Shown: positions 1 to 8,399 of the stretch, one piece after another
Position numbering within the stretch: the first letter of the stretch is position 1
Layout: the number at the start of each line of letters is the position of its first letter
Assembly (NCBI GenBank): GCA_023449855.1
Contig: JAEXHR010000319.1
Span: 1-51,579, forward strand
Origin: Pseudomonadota bacterium
GTDB lineage: Bacteria > Pseudomonadota > Alphaproteobacteria > Rhizobiales > Xanthobacteraceae
DNA length: 51,579 nt
Direction of reading: 5' to 3'
Made by a program: the position numbers and the translations under genes
The notes under the pieces: generated by a model
The model's database searches: none
What the model was told of the DNA's origin: nothing
Seen by the model: the letters and a program-made list of their open reading frames with translations, nothing else

Positions 1-42
1 TTGTTCTGCGGGCGCTTTGCCCAGTTCGGATTTCTGCTTCAT
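1..42 (-). CDS. IS3-like transposase OrfA, N-terminal fragment (runs off window)
   Basis: Reading leftward from an ATG at 40-42, the frame gives MKQKSELGKAPAEQ and continues past base 1. An AGGAG Shine-Dalgarno lies about 5 bases upstream (complement of 46-50). I recall closely similar N-termini in the OrfA (helix-turn-helix) subunit of IS3-family transposases in rhizobia and relatives; that is memory, not a search. Only 14 codons are visible, so the family call is tentative. Typical OrfA proteins are 90-140 residues and are followed by OrfB through a programmed frameshift; both would lie to the left of the window. Confidence 0.5.
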   Translation of the reverse strand, partial: MKQKSELGKAPAEQ

Positions 43-97
43 CTTCGCTCCTGACGGCTACGATGAACCAGAAATCCTCCTTTCGTGAAGTCCCTCA
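1..97 (-). mobile_element. Probable right-hand boundary of an IS3-family insertion sequence
   Basis: The orfA-like start at 42 would sit close to the 5' end of an IS3-family element, so the element end should fall roughly 50-70 bases upstream of it, near 95-105. A TGA-type terminus on the minus strand is possible at 97, but the other end is outside the window, so neither the inverted repeat nor the target duplication can be checked. The boundary is inferred. Confidence 0.35.
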
Positions 98-168
98 TTT
101 GGTCTCAGAGGCGATGACGCCGAACACTTTGGTTGCCAATAAACCGCTCCCGTGCGGTAGATATATGC

Positions 169-333
169 TCAGGATCTTACCCGGCCTCGGGGGCGCTTGC
201 GTGTAGGAATATGCGGACGTCGGAGCAAAGACCTCGCAATGCGCTTTCGCAAAGCGACCAGTTCTCTCACCTCGTCCGCGAAGCTTTCTACGGAGTTCAC
301 AAGCGTGGCCAGCCTGCCTACGGAGACACTCAT
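169..333 (-). CDS. Possible small basic protein, 54 residues, unknown function
   Basis: An ATG-initiated frame (complement of 331-333) is preceded by a full AAGGAGG Shine-Dalgarno (complement of 338-344), four bases from the start. It encodes 54 residues and ends in TGA at 169-171. The N-terminal half looks like an amphipathic helix (VGRLATLVNSVESFADEV); the C-terminal half is very basic and arginine-rich, so nucleic-acid binding is conceivable. I recognise no family. It lies next to the IS-like boundary, so it may be IS-associated cargo, a remnant or spurious. The ideal ribosome site is the main support. Confidence 0.4.
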   Translation of the reverse strand: MSVSVGRLATLVNSVESFADEVRELVALRKRIARSLLRRPHIPTRKRPRGRVRS

Positions 334-1028
334 TGCCCCTCCTTAACCCAGCCAACAAGACTGGCACTGAAAGGCGCGGGCGTGGAGGTATTCGTTTGAA
401 AAAAATGCATATATTCTCATCCACTAAGAAAATTAAATGTCGTGGAAGGTACGGATGCTCGCCGCTATTCGGTGTGCACCGGTAAAGAAATTTACCCAAG
501 GTCTGTCGCACGAGCGCTAGATCGGCGATCGAGCAATTTGCTGCCAATATAGCCCGGGATTGTCCACCTTTCGTGCCTTTGAGACAAATTACAAATTGGG
601 AAGCCTCCCGAAGGGGCGTGGTTTGTCACGCCCCTTCGGGAGAGAAGGCGAAGTTGGAAGCCGGCTGGGCGTAATATTTGCGGAACAGGTTCTGAACGAT
701 ATCAAGGAGCGGGTTTGCCGGTGTTGCTCGGCGGATGAGCAAAAGGGCGCATGGCCGGTGACACGGAGCGTGCAGTGACCTCTGGCCAGACAGAGGTCTG
801 GACTGCGGCGTATTGGCCGTCGTCGAAAGGAAGTGTCCCATCATTCAAAGAGGTCAACTTCCAGACAAGACGCGCGTGCCGTCTCGGGGCACGTAGGGAC
901 GCGGCTCAGCGGGCGCATGCCCGCACCGTTTGCCAAATACAGTTCAGCGTCACGCGCTGGCTTGCAGAAACGTCGCGATCAACGCGAGCGGGTTTCCAGT
1001 CGCCACAACATCTTCATGGAGAATTTAA
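334..1028. other. Long non-coding region upstream of the YcaC-like operon
   Basis: About 0.7 kb in which no frame on either strand shows recognisable protein or a good start with a ribosome site. The part around 390-440 is noticeably AT-richer than the rest of the window. It holds a perfect inverted repeat at 605-642 and a weaker one at 779-796 (arms CCTCTG/CAGAGG). The promoter of the operon starting at 1029 must be in or near this stretch, but I cannot place -35/-10 boxes with confidence. Confidence 0.5.
605..642. repeat. Perfect 16-bp-arm inverted repeat (hairpin)
   Basis: CTCCCGAAGGGGCGTG at 605-620 is exactly complementary to 627-642, with the 6-base loop GTTTGT. It could form a very stable RNA or DNA hairpin. 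Neither side has a clear T-run, so it is not a canonical intrinsic terminator. It may be a remnant of a palindromic repeat, a protein-binding palindrome or the end of a small transcript. Confidence 0.8.
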
Positions 1029-1673
1029 ATGTCGTTTCAGGAAATGCTAACGCCGCAGAACAGCGCCATCGCGCTGATCGACTATCAGCCGGCGATGTTC
1101 CAGGGCGTTCAGTCGCATGATCGTCTGGTGACCATGAACAATGTGCAGATCCTCGCCAAGGCCGCCAAACTGTTCAAGATCCCGACCGTGCTCACAACCG
1201 TCGCCAAGGATTCGTTTTCCGGTCCGTTCATTCCGGAAGTGACCGATCTGTTTCCTGGGCATGACATCATCGATCGCACCTCGATGAATTCGTGGCTCGA
1301 CCCGAATTTCCGCAAGGCTGTAGCTGCTACCGGCCGCAAGAAGTTCGTGATCGCCGGCCTTTGGACGGAAGCCTGCGTGATCTTCCCGACGCTCGACATG
1401 CTGCGCGAAGGTTTCGAGATCTATATCCCGGCGGATGCCTGCGGCGATCTCTCGCTGGAAGCGCATGAGCGCGCGATGCAGCGTGCCATTCAGGCCGGCG
1501 CGGTGCCGATCACGTCGTCGCAATATGCCTATGAACTGCAGCAGGATTGGGCGCGCAGCGAGACCTATGACGGGATGATGGAAATCCAGAAGGCGCATTC
1601 GCCTTACGGCATCCAGATCCGCTTCTCGAAGTGGGCGCTGGGCGATCACGCCTCCGAAGGCGGCGCGAAGTAA
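1029..1673 (+). CDS. YcaC-like isochorismatase-family hydrolase
   Basis: Cysteine hydrolase of the isochorismatase superfamily, 214 residues, similar in length and layout to E. coli YcaC (about 208). The expected catalytic triad is visible: Asp18 (IALIDYQ), Arg83 (IIDRTS, the position taken by Arg84 in YcaC) and Cys116 (GLWTEACV). The usual cis-peptide region precedes the cysteine. The fold is cytosolic; the substrate is unknown, as for YcaC itself, but amides or nicotinamide-like compounds are the family theme. GGAGA at 1018-1022 supports the ATG at 1029. It is the first gene of a seven-gene run ending with an outer-membrane channel, suggesting hydrolysis of an imported or xenobiotic amide. 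Confidence 0.85.
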   Translation: MSFQEMLTPQNSAIALIDYQPAMFQGVQSHDRLVTMNNVQILAKAAKLFKIPTVLTTVAKDSFSGPFIPEVTDLFPGHDIIDRTSMNSWLDPNFRKAVAATGRKKFVIAGLWTEACVIFPTLDMLREGFEIYIPADACGDLSLEAHERAMQRAIQAGAVPITSSQYAYELQQDWARSETYDGMMEIQKAHSPYGIQIRFSKWALGDHASEGGAK

Positions 1674-1690
1674 CGGCGGGGGATGGTTGC

Positions 1691-1978
1691 ATGAGAGCGT
1701 ATGTGATCTCGGCCGGCGCCGGCCTTTTGGTCGGCATCATCTACAGCCTGATCAATGTGCGCTCTCCGGCGCCGCCGATCGTGGCGTTGATCGGGCTGCT
1801 GGGAATGTTGGTCGGCGAGCAGCTGCCGCCCCTGGTCAAGGGGCTCTGGCAGAGCACGCCGGTTGCGCATTCCTGGCTGCATCAGGTGAAGCCGCATATG
1901 TTCGGCCATTTGCCGAGGGGGCAGCAGGCGGACGTGAAGCCGGCCGTTGTTCCTTCCAAACCCTCGACTGAGAGCTAG
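1691..1978 (+). CDS. XapX domain (DUF1427) small membrane protein
   Basis: A 95-residue protein whose first 45 residues form two short hydrophobic segments separated by a tight turn (GAGLLVGIIYSLINV then PPIVALIGLLGMLVGEQ), the typical XapX/DUF1427 pattern. The rest is hydrophilic. The family is named from a gene in a xanthosine-utilisation cluster; its function is not established. The ATG at 1691 follows a GGGGGATGG ribosome site and is preferred to longer frames that would overlap the upstream gene. It is 17 bases downstream of the YcaC-like gene and 47 bases before the amidohydrolase, so very likely co-transcribed. Confidence 0.8.
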   Translation: MRAYVISAGAGLLVGIIYSLINVRSPAPPIVALIGLLGMLVGEQLPPLVKGLWQSTPVAHSWLHQVKPHMFGHLPRGQQADVKPAVVPSKPSTES

Positions 1979-2025
1979 CGGCAGCGCCGCTGGCAACTTT
2001 CATTCACGCATCGCGGAGCGCCATC

Positions 2026-3912
2026 ATGAGTGAGCCTGAGACCGCCGACCTGATTCTCCATCACGGTCTGTTCACGACACTCGACAGGTCCAATCCGGCC
2101 GCCAGCGCTGTCGCGATCAAGGATGGGCGTTTCCTGCATGTCGGCTTTGAGGCCGAAGTGATGGCGCTGGCCGGTCCGAAGACGAAATTGATCGATCTGA
2201 AAGGCAAGCGCGTGCTGCCCGGCCTGATCGACAATCATCTGCACATCATTCGCGGCGGGCTCAACTTCAACATGGAGCTGCGCTGGGACGGTGTGCGCAG
2301 CCTCTCGGACGCGATGAACATGCTGAAGCGGCAGGTGGCGGTGACGCCTCCGCCGCAATGGGTTCGTGTCGTTGGCGGTTTCACCGAACATCAGTTCGCC
2401 GAGAAGCGTTTGCCGACCATCGATGAGCTGAACGCCGTCGCACCCGATACGCCGGTATTCATTCTGCATCTCTATGATCGCGCGCTGCTGAACGGTGCCG
2501 CGTTGCGGGCGGTGGGTTACACCAAGGATACGCCTAATCCACCCGGCGGTGAAATCCTGCGCGACGCCAACGGCAATCCAAACGGACTGCTGTTGGCCAA
2601 ACCCAATGCCGGCATTCTTTATGCGACACTCGCCAAGGGACCGAAGCTCCCGTTCGATTATCAGGTCAATTCGACGCGCCATTTCATGCGTGAGCTCAAC
2701 CGGCTCGGTGTCACCGGCGCTATCGATGCTGGCGGCGGATTCCAGAACTATCCGGAAGACTACGAAGTCATCCAGAAGCTGCACGACGAAGACCAGCTCA
2801 CCATCCGCCTTGCCTATAATCTGTTCACGCAGAAGCCGAAGGGTGAGAAGGAAGATTTCCTGAACTGGACCAAGACGTCCAAGTACAAGCAGGGCGACGA
2901 CTATTTCCGCCACAACGGCGCCGGCGAGATGTTGGTGTTCTCGGCGGCCGACTTCGAGGATTTTCGCCAGCCGCGACCGGACATGGGGCCGGAGATGGAA
3001 GGCGAGCTGGAGGAAGTGGTTCGCATTCTCGCGGAGAACCGCTGGCCGTGGCGTCTGCATTCGACTTATGACGAGACCATCAGCCGTGCGCTCGACGTGT
3101 TCGAGCGGGTCAACCAGGACATTCCGCTCGAGGGACTGAACTGGTTCTTCGATCACGCGGAGACGATCTCGGATCAGTCGATCGATCGTATCGCCGCGCT
3201 GGGCGGCGGCATCGCCGTGCAGCACCGCATGGCCTATCAGGGTGAATATTTCGTCGAGCGTTATGGTCATGGCGCTGCCGAAGCCACGCCGCCGGTGGCG
3301 AAAATCCTCGCCAAGGGCGTGAAGGTGTCCGCCGGCACCGATGCGACGCGCGTGGCGTCCTATAATCCGTGGGTTTCGCTGTCCTGGCTCGTGACCGGGC
3401 GTACGGTCGGCGGCATGCGGCTCTATCCGCAGCGCAATTGCCTGGATCGCGAAACGGCGCTGCGGATGTGGACCGAGAACACCACCTGGTTCTCCAACGA
3501 AGAGGGCAAGAAGGGTCGCATTCAGGTGGGCCAGCTCGCGGATCTGATCGTGCCGGACCGCGACTTCTTTGCCTGTGGCGAGGATGAGATCTCCGATATC
3601 TCCGCGGTACTGACTGTCGTTGGCGGCAAGGTCGTCTATGGCGTGGGCGACTTCGCCAAGTTCGACGACACCGCGCCGCCGCCAGCGATGCCCGACTGGT
3701 CGCCGGTGCGCACCTTCGGCGGCTATGGCGCCTGGGCGGCGCCTGACGCCAGTGGCACGGTCGTCGCGCAGAAAATGGCGATGGACTGTGGCTGCGCCAA
3801 TAATTGCGGCGTTCATGGCCACGACCATGCCACGGCGTGGTCGAGCAAATTGCCGATTGCGGATCTCAGGAGCTTCTGGGGGGCGCTCGGCTGTGCCTGT
3901 TGGGCAGTGTGA
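2026..3912 (+). CDS. YtcJ-like metal-dependent amidohydrolase with Cys/His-rich tail
   Basis: Amidohydrolase-superfamily protein of 628 residues. The N-terminal metal-binding HxH is His71-x-His73 in LPGLIDNHLHI; later parts (HSTYDE, FDHAETIS, SAGTDATR) supply the other expected ligands, and a composite beta-sandwich domain is formed by the first 60 residues and the region after the barrel. This resembles YtcJ/Amidohydro_3 enzymes, which are usually nearer 540 residues. The excess is a C-terminal tail (about residues 586-628) with Cys588, Cys590, Cys594, the HGHDH run at 597-601 and Cys623/Cys625, which looks metal-binding. The substrate is unknown, probably an N-substituted amide or cyclic imide. 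It lies four bases from the DoxX gene, in a clear operon. Confidence 0.85.
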   Translation: MSEPETADLILHHGLFTTLDRSNPAASAVAIKDGRFLHVGFEAEVMALAGPKTKLIDLKGKRVLPGLIDNHLHIIRGGLNFNMELRWDGVRSLSDAMNMLKRQVAVTPPPQWVRVVGGFTEHQFAEKRLPTIDELNAVAPDTPVFILHLYDRALLNGAALRAVGYTKDTPNPPGGEILRDANGNPNGLLLAKPNAGILYATLAKGPKLPFDYQVNSTRHFMRELNRLGVTGAIDAGGGFQNYPEDYEVIQKLHDEDQLTIRLAYNLFTQKPKGEKEDFLNWTKTSKYKQGDDYFRHNGAGEMLVFSAADFEDFRQPRPDMGPEMEGELEEVVRILAENRWPWRLHSTYDETISRALDVFERVNQDIPLEGLNWFFDHAETISDQSIDRIAALGGGIAVQHRMAYQGEYFVERYGHGAAEATPPVAKILAKGVKVSAGTDATRVASYNPWVSLSWLVTGRTVGGMRLYPQRNCLDRETALRMWTENTTWFSNEEGKKGRIQVGQLADLIVPDRDFFACGEDEISDISAVLTVVGGKVVYGVGDFAKFDDTAPPPAMPDWSPVRTFGGYGAWAAPDASGTVVAQKMAMDCGCANNCGVHGHDHATAWSSKLPIADLRSFWGALGCACWAV

Positions 3913-3916
3913 CCGG

Positions 3917-4342
3917 ATGCGCGGCATTACCGACCTCGCGCGGCGCCTGATTGGCGGCGCCGTCGTCCGCTGGCTGGCATTGCTGTGCCTCTGTGCGGCC
4001 TATCTGCAAGGCGGCCTCGTCAAGGCGTTCGACTTCTCGGCTGCACTCGCCGAGATGACGCATTTCGGCCTGCAGCCGGCGGCGCCATTCGCAGCTCTCG
4101 TCATCGCGCTGGAGTTGTTTGCGTCATTGATGATCCTCACCGGCATAGGTCGTTGGCTGGGCGCGCTGTCGCTCGCCGGCTTCACGCTGATGGCAACGTT
4201 CATCGCCAACCGGTTTTGGGAGATGGTACCGCCCGAACGTTTCGGAGCGGCCAATTCATTCTTCGAACATATCGGCCTCATTGGCGGATTTCTGCTGGTA
4301 GCCTGGCATGATCTCAACACGCGCCGGGGAGCCGCGACATGA
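3917..4342 (+). CDS. DoxX-family integral membrane protein
   Basis: A 141-residue protein with about four hydrophobic segments: residues 15-35, 55-76, 80-100 and 118-132. Length and pattern match the DoxX family, small membrane proteins often found beside oxidative or catabolic genes. No catalytic function can be read from it. The ATG at 3917 starts four bases after the amidohydrolase stop, and the 3' end overlaps the MFS gene by ATGA (4339-4342), so translational coupling is likely. Longer frames starting upstream lie inside the amidohydrolase gene and are rejected. Confidence 0.75.
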   Translation: MRGITDLARRLIGGAVVRWLALLCLCAAYLQGGLVKAFDFSAALAEMTHFGLQPAAPFAALVIALELFASLMILTGIGRWLGALSLAGFTLMATFIANRFWEMVPPERFGAANSFFEHIGLIGGFLLVAWHDLNTRRGAAT

Positions 4343-5976
4343 ACGATGCATCGAAGCCATCGGTAACATCGAGTGCTTTCGCGCCGTTCCAGCAAATCGT
4401 TTTCACCATCATCTGGTCGGCGACGGTGCTGGGCAATACCGGCAGCTTCATGCGCGATGTCGCGAGTTCCTGGCTTGTCACGGACCTGTCCGCATCGCCG
4501 GCTGCTGTGTCGATGATCCAGGCAGCCGGGACGCTGCCGATCTTCCTGTTCGCGATTCCGGCCGGCGTATTGTCGGATATCCTCGATCGTCGCAAGTTTC
4601 TGATCGCTGTGCAGCTGCTGCTGGCATCCGTCAGCGTGGTGCTGGCGCTGCTGGCCGCAAATGGCTGGCTGACCGTCAATTTGCTCATACTGCTGACCTT
4701 CATCGGCGGCGTCGGTGCGGCGCTGGCGGGGCCGGCGTGGCAGGCCATCGTGCCCGAACTGGTGCCGCGATCGGACATCAAGAGCGCGGTCGCGCTGAAC
4801 TCCCTCGGCGTCAATATTGCGCGGTCGATCGGGCCGGCGGCGGGCGGTGTGTTGCTGGCATCGTTCGGGGCTGCCGTGACCTATGGCGCCGACGTTGCCA
4901 GCTATGTGTTCGTCATCGCGGCGCTCTTGTGGTGGCCACGCGCCAAGGGCGAGCAGGATGAGCTGTCCGAGCGCTTCTTCGGCGCCTTCCGTGCCGGTTT
5001 GCGCTATACCCGCGCCAGCCGCGAGCTGCATATCGTGCTGCTGCGCGCGGCGATCTTCTTCGCGTTCGCAAGTTCCGTATGGGCTCTGCTCCCGCTGGTT
5101 GCGCGTAATCTGCTCGGCGGCGATGCCGGTTTCTACGGTATGCTTCTTGGCGCCGTCGGCGCTGGCGCCATTGGCGGTGCATTGGTGCTGCCGCGGTTGC
5201 GCGCCGTGCTGGATTCCGATCGCCTGCTGCTACTGTCTGCCATCGTGACGTCGGTGGTGATGGCAATCCTGGCCCTTGCGCCGCCGAAATGGATCGCGGT
5301 GCCAGTGCTGCTGCTGCTCGGCGCAGCCTGGATCGCCGCGCTCACCACCTTCAGCGGCGTCGCCCAAGCCGTATTGCCGAACTGGGTGCGCGGGCGAGGC
5401 CTTGCCGTCTATCTGATGGTGTTCAACGGCGCCATGGCGGCCGGCAGCGTCGGCTGGGGGGCGGTGGCGCAGGCGCTCGATCTGCGGCTGGCTCTGCTTG
5501 CCAGTGCGGCTGGTCTGTTCGTTGTCGCTTTCATCCTGCACCGGATGAAGCTGCCGGCCGGCGAGGCCGACCTGACACCGTCCAATCACTGGCCGGAGCC
5601 GCTCACGTCCGAAGCGATCGAGCATGATCGCGGCCCGGTCCTGATCCTGATCGAATACCGCATCCTGCGCGAAAACCGTGTTCCGTTCTTTGCCGGCCTC
5701 AAGCGGCTCGCGACGGCGCGTCGCCGCGACGGCGCTTACGGTTGGGGTATCACCGAGGATGCCAGCGATCCTGAAAAGATCGTCGAATGGTTCATGGTGG
5801 AATCGTGGGCCGAACATCTGCGCCAGCATCATCGTGTGTCGCGCGCCGATGCAGATGTTCAGCGCGATACCGCACGATTCCATGTCGGGCCGCAGCCGCC
5901 TGTCGTGCGTCATTTCCTTGCGCTCGATCTCCAGAATCCCGCGCTTTTGCTGCAGCCCGACACCCATCAGGCATGA
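4339..5976 (+). CDS. MFS exporter (MFS_3/EntS-like) fused to an antibiotic-biosynthesis-monooxygenase-like domain
   Basis: A 545-residue protein. Residues about 15-410 are a 12-helix major facilitator of the EntS-like MFS_3 group, with the loop motif GVLSDILDRRKFL between helices 2 and 3. Residues about 425-530 are a soluble domain beginning VLILIEYRILRENRVPFFAGLKRL and containing EKIVEWFMVESWAEHLRQHHR, a pattern I associate with ferredoxin-like ABM (monooxygenase) dimers. The fusion is continuous in frame. The transporter probably exports a small hydrophobic compound. It overlaps the DoxX gene by four bases and is followed 14 bases later by the VOC gene. Confidence 0.8.
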   Translation: MNDASKPSVTSSAFAPFQQIVFTIIWSATVLGNTGSFMRDVASSWLVTDLSASPAAVSMIQAAGTLPIFLFAIPAGVLSDILDRRKFLIAVQLLLASVSVVLALLAANGWLTVNLLILLTFIGGVGAALAGPAWQAIVPELVPRSDIKSAVALNSLGVNIARSIGPAAGGVLLASFGAAVTYGADVASYVFVIAALLWWPRAKGEQDELSERFFGAFRAGLRYTRASRELHIVLLRAAIFFAFASSVWALLPLVARNLLGGDAGFYGMLLGAVGAGAIGGALVLPRLRAVLDSDRLLLLSAIVTSVVMAILALAPPKWIAVPVLLLLGAAWIAALTTFSGVAQAVLPNWVRGRGLAVYLMVFNGAMAAGSVGWGAVAQALDLRLALLASAAGLFVVAFILHRMKLPAGEADLTPSNHWPEPLTSEAIEHDRGPVLILIEYRILRENRVPFFAGLKRLATARRRDGAYGWGITEDASDPEKIVEWFMVESWAEHLRQHHRVSRADADVQRDTARFHVGPQPPVVRHFLALDLQNPALLLQPDTHQA

Positions 5977-5990
5977 GAAGGATGAGTTGC

Positions 5991-6896
5991 ATGCGTTTAT
6001 CAGCCACCACATCGATCGTTTTTGCGTCGGTTCTCGCGCTGGCATCGGTCGCGCCATCGGTTGCGCGCGATGCGCCACCGAAGGCGAACTATGCCGTCGG
6101 GCCGCAATACGACACCACCCATGTCTATGTGGCGTCTGGCGACGTGGACCGCTTCGTTGACAGCTTCGTCGCCACGTTCGGCGGCAAGAGCACGAAGCAG
6201 GTCATCGCGACCGTCACCCCGACGCCAAGCAGCACGAGCTCCCAGCTCGTGCTCACGCCGGTAGGCTCGATCTCTGTGTTCGGCTTCAAGACGCCGATCC
6301 CGTATCCGTTCGGTCACGAGCGCACCGGCTATCTCGTCACCGACATCGATGCCGCCGTGCATGCGGCCAGGAGCGCCGGCGCTGGCGTGCTGGTGACGAC
6401 GTTTCCGGATCCGATCGGGCGCGATGCGGTGGTGCAGTGGCCCGGTGGCGTGAATATGCAGCTCTATTGGCACAGTACAGCGCCTTCCTATCCGGAATTG
6501 CAGACCGTTCCCGAGAACCGCGTCTATGTCCCGGCCGAGAAAGTCGCCGAATTCACCAAGGGCTTCCTCCGTTTCTCGAAGGGGAGCATTGTCTCGGACG
6601 ATGCAAAGGCGCCCGGCATCGAGATCGGTCGCCCGAATGACAGCTATCGCCGCATCCGGATCACGTCGAAATTCGGCAAGATGACGGTGCTGGTGACGGA
6701 CGGACGCCTGCCGTATCCCTATGGCCACGAACTCACCGGCTATGAAGTCGGCTCGCTCGACGATACGCTCGGCAAGGCAAAGGCAGCCGGCGTCACCGTG
6801 CTGGTCGAACCCTATACCGCCGATCGTCGCCGCGCCGCCATCGTCAAATTCCCTGGAGGTTACGTTGCGGAGATTCACGCAACTGCGGCTCCATAA
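5991..6896 (+). CDS. Exported protein with two VOC/glyoxalase-like domains
   Basis: From ATG 5991 the product has 301 residues and a Sec signal peptide: basic start, hydrophobic IVFASVLALASVAP, likely cleavage after SVA. Two repeated halves follow (about residues 40-160 and 180-300), each with a ...PYPFGHE/PYPYGHELTGY... segment and an ATC-like beta-alpha-beta-beta-beta layout typical of the vicinal oxygen chelate fold. I cannot confirm a complete metal site. It is probably periplasmic. AAGGA at 5978-5982 supports 5991; an ATG at 5982 is an alternative. The 3' end overlaps the next gene by 32 bases. Confidence 0.7.
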   Translation: MRLSATTSIVFASVLALASVAPSVARDAPPKANYAVGPQYDTTHVYVASGDVDRFVDSFVATFGGKSTKQVIATVTPTPSSTSSQLVLTPVGSISVFGFKTPIPYPFGHERTGYLVTDIDAAVHAARSAGAGVLVTTFPDPIGRDAVVQWPGGVNMQLYWHSTAPSYPELQTVPENRVYVPAEKVAEFTKGFLRFSKGSIVSDDAKAPGIEIGRPNDSYRRIRITSKFGKMTVLVTDGRLPYPYGHELTGYEVGSLDDTLGKAKAAGVTVLVEPYTADRRRAAIVKFPGGYVAEIHATAAP

Positions 6897-8289
6897 GCGT
6901 CTGGTGCGGATAGCAGTCTGCGTCATCGCCGCGCATCTGGTCGTCAGCCATCCCGCGCGCGCGGATGACACCGTCACGCGTCCGAAAATATCGTCGAACC
7001 GCTGGCAGGAGGACTGGTCGGTGTTGGCCAATCCTGCCCTGCGCACAGAGCCGCTGGATGGATTGAAGTACATCCCGCTATTTGCGACCGATCCGAAAAG
7101 CTATGTCTCGCTCGGAGCGAACCTGCGCGAGCGGTTCGAGATCAACGATGCATCCGGATTCGGGATTGGCGGCGTCAGGCCCGATGCCTATCTTCTGCAG
7201 CGGCTGCAGATGCATGTCGACGTGCATCTGAACGAGAACTGGCAGGTCTTCACCCAGTTCGAGGATGTCCGCGTCTTCGACAAAGCGAATGTCACTGCCG
7301 TCGATCAGAATCAGCTCGACCTGCGCCTTGCTTTCGTCGCGTATAGCGGCGCGCTCGGCGATGGCATCTTCAAGGCGCGCGCAGGCCGGCAGGATTTTGC
7401 TTTCGATTTGCAACGTTTCGTCTCTTCGCGCGATGGTCCGAATGTCAGGCAGTCCTTCGATGCATTGTGGGCCGACTACGAGATTGGCCCGTGGCGATTC
7501 ATCAGTTTCGTCAGCCAGCCGGTGCAGTATCGCTTCGGCGATGTCTTCGACGACATCTCCAACCGCGACTTCCGCTTCAGCACCTTGCGCGTCGAGCGGC
7601 ACGTGCTCGGGACGAATGAACTGTCGGGATACTATTCGCTCTACGAGCGTTCCAATGCACGTTATCTCGATGCGATCGGTGTGGAACAGCGCCACATCTT
7701 CGATGTCCGCTTTGCGGGCCAGACGAATGGCTTCGACTGGGATCTCGAAGCGATGGGACAGACCGGCCATGTCGCCGCCAAGGAGATCGCCGCCTGGGCG
7801 CTCGGCGGCCGGGTCGGCTACACACTCGCAAATATGTCGTGGACGCCGCGCATTGGCATGCAGGCCGATGCAGCGTCCGGTGACCGCCATGCCGGCGACG
7901 GCACCATCGGCACATTCAATCCTCTATTTCCGAACGGCTACTATTTTACGCTTGCCGGCTATACCGGCTATGCCAACCTCATTCATGTCAAGCCATCCCT
8001 GACCGTGAAGCCACTCGAAAAGCTATCGATCACGGCGGGTGTGGGCCTGCAATGGCGCGAGACCACGGCGGATGCGATCTACATCCAGCCGAATGTTGCG
8101 GTCGCCGGTACGGCCGGGACAGGCAGCCGCTGGAGCGGCGTCTATACGCAGTTGCGTGCAGACTACGTCTTCAATGCCAATCTAACGGGCGCGATGGAGG
8201 CGGTGCACTACAAGATCGGCGATACGCTCCGCGCGGCTGGCGGCCATGACAGCAATTATCTCGGTCTCGAACTGAAATATGGATGGTAA
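6865..8289 (+). CDS. Outer-membrane beta-barrel channel, alginate-export family
   Basis: From a TTG start at 6865, preceded five bases earlier by GGAGG (6855-6859), the product has 474 residues. The start gives a convincing signal peptide (RRFTQLRLHKRLVR, then IAVCVIAAHLVVS, then ARA before the mature DDTV). The mature part alternates hydrophobic and polar residues, has RERFE, GRQDF and DALWADYE motifs, and ends with the aromatic GLELKYGW, as expected for a barrel. This matches the Alginate_exp family, many members of which are general porin-like channels rather than alginate secretins. It overlaps the VOC gene by 32 bases and closes the operon; it likely admits or releases the operon's substrate. 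Confidence 0.8.
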   Translation: MRRFTQLRLHKRLVRIAVCVIAAHLVVSHPARADDTVTRPKISSNRWQEDWSVLANPALRTEPLDGLKYIPLFATDPKSYVSLGANLRERFEINDASGFGIGGVRPDAYLLQRLQMHVDVHLNENWQVFTQFEDVRVFDKANVTAVDQNQLDLRLAFVAYSGALGDGIFKARAGRQDFAFDLQRFVSSRDGPNVRQSFDALWADYEIGPWRFISFVSQPVQYRFGDVFDDISNRDFRFSTLRVERHVLGTNELSGYYSLYERSNARYLDAIGVEQRHIFDVRFAGQTNGFDWDLEAMGQTGHVAAKEIAAWALGGRVGYTLANMSWTPRIGMQADAASGDRHAGDGTIGTFNPLFPNGYYFTLAGYTGYANLIHVKPSLTVKPLEKLSITAGVGLQWRETTADAIYIQPNVAVAGTAGTGSRWSGVYTQLRADYVFNANLTGAMEAVHYKIGDTLRAAGGHDSNYLGLELKYGW

Positions 8290-8399
8290 TTGGCGCTTGC
8301 GGCCATCGTCACCGGCATGGCTTTCACGGAAGCGCTCGGCTAATAGCATCGATGCACCCGTCAGCCTTTTTCGGCGGGGCAGGATCGGTTGATGTGACG

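Noticed and set aside
95..107. Third copy of the TetR operator near the left edge
   Set aside because: The minus strand reads GACCAAATGAGG: only the left arm matches GACCAAATGGTC, so it is probably chance.
354..375. Second sigma-54-like promoter (TGGCACTGAAAGGCG)
   Set aside because: It has the -24 TGGCAC but no GC in a TTGC context at the required 10-base spacing.
1975..3927. 650-residue open frame on the minus strand
   Set aside because: It is a shadow of the amidohydrolase gene: arginine/histidine-rich, no family pattern and fully covered by a well-supported gene on the other strand.
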